Below, piece after piece: positions 1-9,623 of a stretch of DNA of 64,000 bases (within the stretch, counting starts at the first letter, position 1; every line of letters starts with the position of its first letter). Where the stretch lies: contig WMKK01000014.1 in the NCBI GenBank assembly GCA_012295225.1, positions 280,817 through 344,816 of the forward strand, written 5' to 3'. The translations under genes were made by a program, and so were the position numbers. Under the pieces are notes generated by a model. The model did no database searches, was not told where the DNA came from, and worked only from the letters and a program-made list of their open reading frames with translations. The DNA comes from Ostreococcus mediterraneus (lineage: Eukaryota > Chlorophyta > Mamiellophyceae > Mamiellales > Bathycoccaceae).

Positions 1-240
1 AGCATCGACATCATCATCTGAGCGCCGTGTCGTCAACTTTGACGCCCCGTAAGATGCGATCGCTCGCGCTCGAGCGCACGACGCGCGGGTGCCGACGCTC
101 GATGCGATCACGCGCGACGCACTCACGTCGAATATTGTCGCTCGCCCGCCATCAACGGTCGCCTAATGCGGTTCGAGTGCGCTGATGCGCTCCTTCCCCT
201 CCGACTTCACTGTGGTCCACGCGTTTGTTTACGACGCACG

Positions 241-929
241 ATGGCTGGGAACGAGCCCACGGGGATGTGGGACGCCCTGCTGCATTGGCTTCGGTCGTTA
301 TTCTTTGGACGCGAGATGGAGATTGTCGTCATTGGTGCGTTCGCGGTCGGATGAGGCGTGAGCTGCGCGCGAGTGTTGGCTGTTGAGCTGCTCTGGATTA
401 GGCTTGGATATATCGCGTACTGACTCGCTCCGTATCCGGATTTTTGGTCGCGCGCGCAGGGTTGCAGAACGCAGGGAAAACGTCATTCGTGGATGCGCTC
501 GGTGGAGGGCAGTTTACGGAGGACATGATCCCTACTGTTGGGTTTAATATGCGAAAGCTCAAGCGCGACGGCGTCGGCGTGAAGACGTGGGACCTCGGTG
601 GACAGGAGAGATTTCGAGGAACTTGGGAGCGATACTGTAGAGGTATGAATTGTGTGGTATTTGTTGTCGATGCTACCGCGCCAGAGTTGTTTGAAAGTGC
701 GAAAAATGAGTTACACGGATTGTTGAAGCGTGAGACGCTCAAGGAGATTCCATTGTTGGTGTTGGGGAACAAGAGCGACGTTCCGGGAGCGGTGAAAGTG
801 AATGAAGTCATCGAAGCGATGGAGCTCAAACGTGCCACGGGGCGAGAGGTGTGCTGTTACAACGTGAGTTGTAAGAACTCGACGAATATTGACGTGTGCT
901 TGAAGTGGTTGATGTCGCACGCGCCGTGA
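241..929 (+). CDS. ARL8: ARL8-type small GTPase (two exons)
   Basis: Arf-like GTPase of the ARL8 family, which in other eukaryotes sits on lysosome/vacuole membranes and drives their transport. I join exon 241-334 to exon 460-929, giving 187 aa, the usual ARL8 length. The intron has a GTGCGT donor, a CTGAC branch core at 420-424 and a GCGCAG acceptor. The join restores the P-loop GLQNAGKTS (residues about 32-40), which no single open frame contains. Further on are switch I (IPTVGFNM), the WDLGGQ motif and NKSD for guanine binding. As in other ARL8 proteins there is no N-terminal Met-Gly myristoylation site; the hydrophobic start MWDALLHWLRSLFF fits the family's membrane helix. Confident family call. 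Confidence 0.93.
335..459 (+). other. Intron of ARL8
   Basis: This 125-bp intron begins GTGCGT and ends GCGCAG. A CTGAC core lies about 35 nt before the acceptor. Removing it joins ATTG to GGTTGCAG and reads I-G-L-Q-N-A-G, the ARL8 P-loop. Confidence 0.88.
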
Positions 930-1014
930 CGAGGCGAAACGCGAGACACGCCGCTGGGAGAAAGTGTTTTTGACACATTTATTGTAATAGTATTGTAGAT
1001 GCGACCCGCGCGCG

Positions 1015-2295
1015 CTATTCGTGTGCTATGCGACGTAAATACTCGACTTCGACCCGGAAAAGAGACCAGTGAAATCGTCGAGTAATCTCTGCCGCGGTGG
1101 CGAGCCACAGCACTCCACTGTGGTGACGCAAGTGCGGCGCAAGCTTGTACGTCCAACTAATGCGTAGAAGAAGGTTGAGTAATATCGCTCGATAGTACAC
1201 ACCTGGGCTACCATAAATGCGCTTCTCGCGCAAACCGAAAGGGGTCTTCTCACCAAGACGACGCGTTGAACCGCCGAGCATCGACAAACTCCAGTCGTGC
1301 CTTATGTCCCAGTAAAAGCTAAAGCTAGTGTTGAATACGCAAAATCCAATCCACAATGGACGCCAAAAAGCCGTCCAATCTTCATGTTCGATCAAGTGAC
1401 GTACGCCAGAGATGATGATCACTGGGAACGCGCTCATGTACTTGATAGCGTTGTATATGCATTTTCTCTCGCGTGTATCTCTAAATTGTCTAAGGCACTG
1501 CAAGAGTCTAATAGTGGATGGAACAACCAACACGGCGGGAATGCGCCAACTTCGGTCACCACATCGACCATTACTTTTGTGAATTAACATTATTCCATGC
1601 CGCATACTACATCCGACGCGCTCCAAATCGCTCAACGATTTTGCAAGTGAACACAAGACATCGGCAAAGAAAAAGTCTGCAAATCCAACCGGTCGTGAAA
1701 ACGGCGTGAGACAGTGATAAAGCAGTCGTCGACCGTACGCACGCATATGTCCACCAAATTTCTTATGATTCGGCCACATCCAAATCACTAATGGTAAAAT
1801 ATACGTCACGAGCAATATTGACGTCGCCGCAAAGGGTTCGTCCACGTCGTACGTCTTCAAGAAGAAAACCATCGACGTGAGTAAACCTAAAGCGCACATA
1901 TACGCCACTCGATAGAACTGCTCTGCTAATTCCGTCTCCGTGTGCTCGACGCTAAAGCAAATCAGCGGCGACGGGGACAAGCGTAGTCGATGCCACACGA
2001 TGACGTTGCGCGCCCACATCAAACACGCCAGCGTCGCCACAACTGGCGCTTGGTAATACACATTCAGCATGTGCTCGCGGCGTGCATCCAACCCCACGAA
2101 CGCGATTTCATACACCAAAACCAGCATGCAGCATGCGCTCCATGTCACACTGACCGACTTTGCGACGGCTGACACCCGCGCTCGTCGCGTGCTCCGCTTC
2201 ACGTCGCTCACATTCTCAGCATCCTCTCGCGCCGGCGCCGCCATCTTAGGTTTCATATCCGACCCGCGCGAGCGCGCAATCACTGACATCGTCAT
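1015..2295 (-). CDS. EXS-domain (ERD1/XPR1/SYG1-type) membrane protein
   Basis: Polytopic membrane protein of 426 aa. The C-terminal two thirds look like an EXS domain: the stretch around VVPSTIRLLQCLRQFRDTR, followed by NAIKYMSAFPVI and a later YWDIRHDWSL, are hallmarks of ERD1/XPR1 proteins. There is no N-terminal SPX domain, so it is closer to ERD1-like proteins (Golgi retention or glycosylation) than to SPX-EXS phosphate exporters. Several hydrophobic segments lie between residues 50 and 200. The start is the first ATG of the open frame; a second Met at residue 3 is equally possible. The gene ends 85 bp from the ARL8 stop (tail to tail). The family is clear, the transported substrate unknown. 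Confidence 0.85.
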   Translation of the reverse strand: MTMSVIARSRGSDMKPKMAAPAREDAENVSDVKRSTRRARVSAVAKSVSVTWSACCMLVLVYEIAFVGLDARREHMLNVYYQAPVVATLACLMWARNVIVWHRLRLSPSPLICFSVEHTETELAEQFYRVAYMCALGLLTSMVFFLKTYDVDEPFAATSILLVTYILPLVIWMWPNHKKFGGHMRAYGRRLLYHCLTPFSRPVGFADFFFADVLCSLAKSLSDLERVGCSMRHGIMLIHKSNGRCGDRSWRIPAVLVVPSTIRLLQCLRQFRDTRERKCIYNAIKYMSAFPVIIISGVRHLIEHEDWTAFWRPLWIGFCVFNTSFSFYWDIRHDWSLSMLGGSTRRLGEKTPFGLREKRIYGSPGVYYRAILLNLLLRISWTYKLAPHLRHHSGVLWLATAAEITRRFHWSLFRVEVEYLRRIAHE

Positions 2296-2433
2296 TGAAA
2301 TCCCTGTTGACTACTTTCGCGCGACAACAGACGTATCGAACGAATCAAACCGCCTCGTAAAGTCCAAAGAAACTCTCGCTCTCTCGAATGCAATCAAACA
2401 ATCAATCAAAACCCACTCTTTCCGTCTCAATCT

Positions 2434-2676
2434 CTACTTTTTAAACTGTCCATCCTTAAAATCCTTCATGGCTTTACCGACTTCACTCTCCCCGAGCGTC
2501 TTCTGCGTCGCTTTGGCGGCGTCTTTCGCGACATCCTTTGTGCCGTCTTCGACCCACGTTCGGATCTGCTTCAAATTCCTTCTCAACATCGCGCTCGACG
2601 TGCGCACGTCCGATCGCATCAGACTCGCCACGGCGAGTAACCCGGCGGCGGTGATCACAAAGTTCGTCCACGCCAT
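2434..2676 (-). CDS. Small membrane-anchored protein, unknown function
   Basis: An 80-aa open frame with an ATG start. Residues 4-20 (FVITAAGLLAVASL) form one hydrophobic segment, followed by a Lys-rich amphipathic tail (KDVAKDAAKATQKTLGESE) that would form a helix. It sits between the EXS gene and the divergent ABC1 kinase; their ATGs are 146 bp apart and probably share a promoter. I do not recognise a family. The low-repeat, non-random composition and sensible spacing support a real gene; an organelle-membrane protein is a guess. Confidence 0.6.
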   Translation of the reverse strand: MAWTNFVITAAGLLAVASLMRSDVRTSSAMLRRNLKQIRTWVEDGTKDVAKDAAKATQKTLGESEVGKAMKDFKDGQFKK

Positions 2677-2822
2677 CCCGGGCGCGTCGCGGTGGCGTCG
2701 AACTCGCGTGAAAGGTGTCTTCGTGTGTGTGCCCGGCGCGCGGGGCTTTGACGTGCGTCACAACAAGGTGCGCGACTGTGCGCGTCGACTCGCGCGAGTC
2801 GTCGATCGCTCTCGCGCGCGCG

Positions 2823-4448
2823 ATGCAAGACGTGCAAATGATGGCGTCGGCGCGCGGCGTCGGCGCGACGAACGCCGGCGCTGGTGCGCCGCGTGCGGCG
2901 AACAAGATGATGGTGAAGAGGATGATGACGTGTGCAACGCACGGAGTTTCTGAGGTGCGCGCGCGCCGAGCGACGCGCGGACGGTCGAGTGTGGTGGTGC
3001 GCGCGGCGGATGCGTCGTCGTCGTCGCCGTCGCCGTCGAATTTCGATGCGCGCGAGGCGTTGCGACGGGCGGATGAGGCGAGAGTGCTCGCGAGTGAAAT
3101 CAGCGCGATTGCGACGGCGAGCGGCACGACTGGCGCGACGCGGACATTTCGCGCGATCGAGTCGTTAGGCAAGCTGGCGATGTCATACACGGTGGAACTT
3201 GATTTGAATAATCCGCCTAGCGCGCCAGAAGTGGTGCGAAAGACGTTTGAGGCGTTGGGGGCAACGTACGTGAAGCTGGGACAATTTGTCGCTTCGGCGC
3301 CGAGCGTGTTTCCAAAGGAATACGTCGATGAGTTCCAAAAGTGCTTGGACGAGACACCTGTCACGGATTTTTCCATCATTAAGCGAACGATCGAGCGTGA
3401 TTTAGGGCGGTCGATTGATGAAGTGTTTGCAACGATTGATCCAGTGCCTTTGGCGAGCGCGAGCGTTGCGCAAGTGCATCGCGCAACGTTGCTCGCTGGG
3501 AATAAAGACGTCGTCGTCAAGGTGGTGAAACCCGATGTGGAAGACGCATTGACGGCGGATTTGAGCTTTATTTTAGTCGTATCCAAGGTGCTACAGTTTT
3601 TGAATCCTGAACTCGCGCGAACGTCGTTGGTGGACATCGTCGGCGACATTCGAGCGTCGATGCTCGAAGAGGTGGATTTACGCAAAGAAGCAGCAAACAT
3701 CGACGCATTTACGAGATACTTAGAAGACACTCAACTCACGTCGCTTGCCAAGGCTCCGTACGTGTATAAACAATTTAGCAACAAACGCGTGATGGTGATG
3801 GAGTACCTTAAAGGTGTGCCATTGACGGATTTAGACGCTATTCGCGGCGTGAGCGATTCTCCTGAAGAGACGCTTGTTAACGCTTTAAACGTATGGTTTG
3901 GCAGCGTTTTAGCGTGCGAAAGTTTCCATGCCGACGTACACGCTGGAAATTTGTTGGTTTGTGACGATGGCAAGATTGGTTTCATCGATTTTGGCATTGT
4001 TGGGCGCGTATCTGGCTCGACGTGGGGCGCGATTCAGACGTTTTTCCAATCCGCCGCGAGTCGCGACTATCAAAAAATGGCGCTCGCTTTAATCACCATG
4101 GGCGCCGCCGATGATGCTGTTGACGTTGACAAATTTGCACGCGATTTACGCAAAGTGTACGAAGCCATCGATGCGATTGAACCGGCAATTACGGTCCAAG
4201 AAGACGGCATGAGCAGCGCTGTCACCGTTGACCAACAAGAAGTTGCCCAGCTCGCCACCGAACTCATTCGCGTCGGCGACGAAAACGGCGTCAAGTTCCC
4301 ACGCGAATTCGGGCTGCTCTTGAAGCAAATTTTATATTTCGACCGATACGTCACACTTTTAGCGCCTGAACTTGAGGTTATGTCGGATGACCGCATAGAA
4401 TTTATGGACGCAGTCGCCGTCGACGTCCAACCGAGGCGCCTCGCGTAG
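2823..4448 (+). CDS. ABC1/UbiB-family atypical kinase (ABC1K), plastid-targeted
   Basis: Atypical protein kinase of the ABC1K/UbiB family, which in plastids acts on prenylquinone metabolism and plastoglobules. From the ATG at 2823 the protein is 541 aa; the longer frame upstream would run into the shared promoter. The first 60 residues are Arg/Ala/Ser rich (RARRATRGRSSVVVRAADA), a good chloroplast transit peptide. The family's KxGQ motif is at about residue 151 (YVKLGQFVAS). After it come ASVAQVHRA, the VVVKVVKP lysine region, EVDLRKEAAN, the catalytic FHADVHAGNLLV and the metal-binding FIDFGIVG. All hallmark motifs are present, so it should be active as an ABC1 fold. Which plastid ABC1K it equals cannot be told by eye. 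Confidence 0.92.
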   Translation: MQDVQMMASARGVGATNAGAGAPRAANKMMVKRMMTCATHGVSEVRARRATRGRSSVVVRAADASSSSPSPSNFDAREALRRADEARVLASEISAIATASGTTGATRTFRAIESLGKLAMSYTVELDLNNPPSAPEVVRKTFEALGATYVKLGQFVASAPSVFPKEYVDEFQKCLDETPVTDFSIIKRTIERDLGRSIDEVFATIDPVPLASASVAQVHRATLLAGNKDVVVKVVKPDVEDALTADLSFILVVSKVLQFLNPELARTSLVDIVGDIRASMLEEVDLRKEAANIDAFTRYLEDTQLTSLAKAPYVYKQFSNKRVMVMEYLKGVPLTDLDAIRGVSDSPEETLVNALNVWFGSVLACESFHADVHAGNLLVCDDGKIGFIDFGIVGRVSGSTWGAIQTFFQSAASRDYQKMALALITMGAADDAVDVDKFARDLRKVYEAIDAIEPAITVQEDGMSSAVTVDQQEVAQLATELIRVGDENGVKFPREFGLLLKQILYFDRYVTLLAPELEVMSDDRIEFMDAVAVDVQPRRLA

Positions 4449-4529
4449 CTCGCTTTACTTTGTAATTTTACGCTTCATTCCCGCACACGCGCCACGCGCC
4501 CGACACCTGACAACGAACGATGACGTAGA

Positions 4530-5402
4530 ATGATAGAGACGAATTGTAGCGACGAAGACGGTGACACCACCGCGTATCCGTCGCCGACGACGCGTCCCGG
4601 GCCTCCCAGCGCCGACGCGCGCGAGGTTGAACTCGAACGAGCTCAGCGCGCGGAATGCGTCGAAGCTGTCGATATAGACGTGCTCTACGTTGATGACGAC
4701 GTGATGGTGGTGAACAAACCCGCGGGTGTGTACGTGGAAGTTATAGAACGGCGCGTGCGATCGACGGCGGGGGATGAGACGACGGCGATGTGTCATCGAT
4801 TGGACCGCGATACGAGCGGTTGCTTGGTGTTTGCCCGCACGGCGCGCGCGCGGTCGTCCATATCGGTACAATTCCGTGACGGTGTTGTGGACAAGACGTA
4901 CTTGGCGATGTGTGCGATGGATGACGAGATCGACGTCGCGGCGGTCGAAGTCGCCGCTTTCGTCGTCGAAAGTGGCCACGGACGCGCCAAGTATGGACTG
5001 TGGCGTCTATATGACGTACAAGACATCGACCGAGCGTTACCGGGCAAAGGAAATAAAGTTAAACATGCGTTGACGACGATTGAGGTGGTGCGCGTGATTG
5101 AGAACGCGACATTGGATTGGAAATCTTCGCGCGCGGCGCTCGTTCGATGCGCGCCAAAGACTGGTCGCACGCATCAAATTCGATTACATTGCGCCAGCGT
5201 AGGACTACCGCTCATCGGTGACGTGCGCTATGGTGGACCTGTACGCGCGCAAATCACCAGCGATGCACGTCTCGACGTTCCAGGCGCGCTTTTACATGCT
5301 TTAGAAGTCGCATTTGAGCATCCGCGAGGAGACGGCTCGACGCTCCGCGTCATCGCGCCGACGCCATCCTGGGGCACATTCGCCCTCAATCAATCACAAT
5401 AG
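4530..5402 (+). CDS. RluA-family RNA pseudouridine synthase
   Basis: Converts uridine to pseudouridine in RNA. The protein is 290 aa. The family signature HRLDRDTSG is at residues 89-97, with Asp92 as the expected catalytic nucleophile. The supporting motif KTGRTHQIRLHC and the closing LIGDVRYGG follow in the usual order, and VVNKPAGVYV precedes the active site as in RluA/RluC/RluD proteins. No S4 domain is visible. The first 45 residues are acidic and unlike a transit peptide, so a cytosolic or nuclear site is as likely as an organelle. Target RNA unknown. Confidence 0.9.
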   Translation: MIETNCSDEDGDTTAYPSPTTRPGPPSADAREVELERAQRAECVEAVDIDVLYVDDDVMVVNKPAGVYVEVIERRVRSTAGDETTAMCHRLDRDTSGCLVFARTARARSSISVQFRDGVVDKTYLAMCAMDDEIDVAAVEVAAFVVESGHGRAKYGLWRLYDVQDIDRALPGKGNKVKHALTTIEVVRVIENATLDWKSSRAALVRCAPKTGRTHQIRLHCASVGLPLIGDVRYGGPVRAQITSDARLDVPGALLHALEVAFEHPRGDGSTLRVIAPTPSWGTFALNQSQ

Positions 5403-5548
5403 CACATAGACACATAGACATTAGTTTGTTAGACATGGTTTCACCACTAGAACTAGTCACCATGAGTGGAGTGCGTTGATGATGATAATGTCGCGCGCCG
5501 TCTTCAATTGGTCCTCACACCGCGCCTCCTCGCGCCGACGACCCCGCG

Positions 5549-5779
5549 ATGGTGTCCGCCGTCCACGGCGTCATGATCACCGCCGATGTCCCGATCAAAC
5601 AATACATCCTCCACCTCAACGACATCGCCCCCGCGGAGTCTAAATTCGTCATCACCGATCTCGACGACACGCACGTGCTCGTCCAGCCTGAGCACGTCGA
5701 GCGCGTTCGCGGCGAAATCGCGCGCTACCAGCAATCCACGCAGTACGTCGCCCCGAACGTCACCACGGATAAAAAGTAG
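5549..5779 (+). CDS. TFB5: TFIIH subunit TFB5 / GTF2H5 (TTDA)
   Basis: The smallest core subunit of TFIIH, which stabilises TFB2/p52 and stimulates XPB in nucleotide excision repair and transcription initiation. The 76-aa protein matches the family (about 70 aa) end to end: an N-terminal V-x-G-V-hydrophobic strand, the IKQYILHLND region, then FVITDLDDTHVLV. The TDLDDTH core is the strongest family mark. It ends in a short polar tail. The gene lies between the pseudouridine synthase and the formaldehyde dehydrogenase on the same strand, each with its own intergenic gap. Confidence 0.93.
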   Translation: MVSAVHGVMITADVPIKQYILHLNDIAPAESKFVITDLDDTHVLVQPEHVERVRGEIARYQQSTQYVAPNVTTDKK

Positions 5780-5910
5780 CGCGTCCGCGCGTGCGTCCGC
5801 GCGCGCTTTCGTGCGTCATCCGCCGTCGTCGACGCAGTAGTTAGTCGTAGCAGTCCGTAGCATTGAAATCAACACGACGTGTGTCTCGCCCGCGCCATGG
5901 CGCGCCATAG

Positions 5911-7086
<1,176 letters not shown>

Positions 7087-7179
7087 ATGTTTACATCGTC
7101 AGTGTTTACATCGCCAACGTCCGCCGCCTTCGTCGACGCGTCGTTTTAATTTTATCATCAGATTACTATTAATACAATC

Positions 7180-8028
7180 TCAACGCCCTAATGCTTTCGC
7201 GTGAAAGTCTATGTGATCGTTCATGAACGTTGACACAAAGTAATAACTATGATCGTAGCCGTCGTGCAAACGAAACGTGACGTCTTTTCCAACCGCCTCG
7301 GCGGCGTTCACGAAACGCTCGGGATAAAGCTGCGTGGCATAAAACGAGTCCGCCGCTCCTTGATCGATCAAAATTGGTTTATTGAAACTTTTTCCAACCG
7401 ATTTCATGAGCTCTGTCGCATCGCAAGCCTTGGCAGCGGCAGAATCCGCGCTCCCGAGGTACGCTGTCAACGCCTTGCGTCCCCACGGGCAGTCACTCGC
7501 CGTCGGATTACTCACCGGTGCAAACGCACTGACGCTCTGAAACCGCTCAGGATTCTTCAGCGCGATAGTCAACGCACCGTGACCACCCATACTGTGTCCA
7601 AATATGCTCGCACGCGTGGTATCGATGGGGAGCTCGTTGAGCGCGCTCGGGAGCTCCTCGAGCGTAAATGAGTACATGTTATAATGCCTGTCATACGGCG
7701 CCTCCGTGGCGTCGAGGTAAAATCCAGCGCCTTGGGCGAAATCATACGAGTCTTCGTTCGGGACGTCGTCCCCGCGCGGAGACGTGTCGGGCATGATGAG
7801 TGCGACACCGCGCTCAGCGCACGCGCGCAGCGCGCAGCCTTTCTGGGACACGTTTTCATCTGTGCACGTCAAGCCCGAGAGATAGTATAAAGCTGGGAAC
7901 TTCTCGCTCGGAGCATCGTTCGGAAGGAACACCGCAAAGACTGTCCGAGAGTTTAAGGTTTTGGAGTCAAAGGCATAGCGCGTGAGGGTGCCATCAAAGG
8001 CTTTCACGGTGGAGAGGACTTCTAGCAT
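7180..8028 (-). CDS. S-formylglutathione hydrolase
   Basis: Esterase D/FGH family: hydrolyses S-formylglutathione to formate and glutathione, the step after class III ADH. The protein is 282 aa, the usual length. The nucleophile elbow is GHSMGG with Ser146. The Asp is probably in LIDQGAAD and the His in HDGYDHSYYF. SGLTCTDENV and the oxyanion region are as in human ESD. It is encoded tail to tail with the dehydrogenase, so two consecutive steps of glutathione-dependent formaldehyde detoxification are physically paired. There is no targeting peptide; cytosolic. Confidence 0.95.
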   Translation of the reverse strand: MLEVLSTVKAFDGTLTRYAFDSKTLNSRTVFAVFLPNDAPSEKFPALYYLSGLTCTDENVSQKGCALRACAERGVALIMPDTSPRGDDVPNEDSYDFAQGAGFYLDATEAPYDRHYNMYSFTLEELPSALNELPIDTTRASIFGHSMGGHGALTIALKNPERFQSVSAFAPVSNPTASDCPWGRKALTAYLGSADSAAAKACDATELMKSVGKSFNKPILIDQGAADSFYATQLYPERFVNAAEAVGKDVTFRLHDGYDHSYYFVSTFMNDHIDFHAKALGR

Positions 8029-8118
8029 GTCGAGAAATGAAGCGATGTTAACAGTGGTACAACAAGAACAAGCGGACTAGAAATACAGTAAAAATTAGAG
8101 AGGCTCAGGCAAATGGCG

Positions 8119-9528
8119 TCATTCAGCGCGTTCGTCGAATTCGTTTTCGGCTTGAGCGGCTTTGTAACGGTTTTGTACGGATTTCAAGTCGTCCAAAACC
8201 GTGGAGGCGCTCGCGAGTAAAATCAAGCCACACGGAATCCAGAACAGCACGCTCACGAAGAACGCAGATTCGCGACCGAGGAGATCGACCAATCCAGCGA
8301 CGAACACCGGCCCGAGGCCTTTTCCCAAGTCATCCGTGAGCATGAAGAGTGAAAAGGCGGTGCCGCGATTGAGCGGGTGCAACACGTTGAGCAACACAGC
8401 TCTAATGTTCACGCCGACGCACGACGAGATGAAGCCTGAAAGAAACGCCGTAATGCATTTGCACACGAAATCAAACGTCGACGCTGGATTATAGTCCGCG
8501 AGGACCAAATACACGGTCGGTATGACACCCACGATCGCGGTTGATCCCATGAAGTAGGATACTTTCTTTGGATTTTCGTTGTAGAGCGTTTGGCCGTACA
8601 GCCCCGACACCAACGTGCTCGCCATCGCACCTATTGCAAAAGCGATGAGCAGCGTCGTGCTCGATTCAACGCCGAGGTTTTTATCCTGCGCGAGGTAGTC
8701 GTTGAAGAATGTATTAATCATCGACCATGGCACGCATCCTGAAATACCTTGCACCAAGAACAACGTCACCGTCTTCACCGACACGATGCCGCAGACTTTA
8801 CGATAAAACGCCATGAAATCCCCCATCTTTGCCCCTCGCGGTGGCGGTGTCGACCCATGAGATCGAGACGGTGCATCTATCAACGTCTCTCGCTCGCTTC
8901 GCGACGCACGCATCTCTTCATCGCACGTCGCTGCGGATTCATCCTCCATGCCTCCGCGCACCGGCTCCTCCGCGAAAAACATCATCAAGATTGCCACCAC
9001 GAATCCCGGCGCCGCGACGACCGCAAAAGGCACGCGCCAGCCATATTTCTCACCTATAAATCCAGAAATTGCCTGTCCACCGACGACGCCGAGGCTCATC
9101 GCTATGCCAGTCACCGCGCTCATGCGCGTCCGTTCGCTCGCCGGGAACAAGTCTGAACACAACGAATACGTCAACGGCGCCGCCCCACCGACGGCGATCC
9201 CCGTCAACGCCCTGAGCCAATATAATTGCCTATACGTGGTGATGAATAACGCCGCGCAGTTGGGCGTCGACCCGAGAAGCAACGTCCAGGCGAAGAGCTT
9301 GACGCGAGAAAACTTATCGGCGAGCGCTCCCAACAGTAACGACGCCGGAGCACCCAACAAAAAGAACGCAAACGCTATCTCGCCCCCGAGCTTACTATCG
9401 CGATCATGCAAAGATAAGTCTAAGTCCTCGGCGATGGCGGTGAGATGCGGAGCGATGAGATTCTGGTCGGCGTAGACTAGCGCGAGGCCGACGCACGCGA
9501 AGACGTAGGCGCGCCTCGACGGGGACAT
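8119..9528 (-). CDS. MFS transporter, spinster-like
   Basis: Twelve-helix major facilitator of about 469 aa, starting at the ATG at 9528 (the longer frame begins with GTG). The first helix carries YADQNLIAPHLTAIAEDL, typical of spinster-type carriers. Helix 2-3 has the MFS loop motif GALADKFSRVKLF, and TGIAVGGAAPLTYSL follows. A charged loop between helices 6 and 7 (about 205-250) divides the two halves. A close paralogue lies at 59586-61190. Spinster relatives move sphingolipids, lysolipids or organic solutes; the substrate here cannot be inferred. Confidence 0.88.
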   Translation of the reverse strand: MSPSRRAYVFACVGLALVYADQNLIAPHLTAIAEDLDLSLHDRDSKLGGEIAFAFFLLGAPASLLLGALADKFSRVKLFAWTLLLGSTPNCAALFITTYRQLYWLRALTGIAVGGAAPLTYSLCSDLFPASERTRMSAVTGIAMSLGVVGGQAISGFIGEKYGWRVPFAVVAAPGFVVAILMMFFAEEPVRGGMEDESAATCDEEMRASRSERETLIDAPSRSHGSTPPPRGAKMGDFMAFYRKVCGIVSVKTVTLFLVQGISGCVPWSMINTFFNDYLAQDKNLGVESSTTLLIAFAIGAMASTLVSGLYGQTLYNENPKKVSYFMGSTAIVGVIPTVYLVLADYNPASTFDFVCKCITAFLSGFISSCVGVNIRAVLLNVLHPLNRGTAFSLFMLTDDLGKGLGPVFVAGLVDLLGRESAFFVSVLFWIPCGLILLASASTVLDDLKSVQNRYKAAQAENEFDERAE

Positions 9529-9623
9529 AGCACTTCTCACGCGATCTCCCCACACCGGCCCGCGCACAACCCCGCGTGAAGTCTCACGATGCTGTATATT
9601 TGCGTCTGTGCGCGTGCGTGGCG

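Noticed and set aside
1-17. Minus-strand ATG ATG ATG at the left edge
   Set aside because: Could be the start of a divergent gene off the window, but only five codons are visible.
2483-3730. A 415-aa minus-strand frame opposite the ABC1 kinase
   Set aside because: Shadow frame; the plus strand carries all ABC1 motifs.
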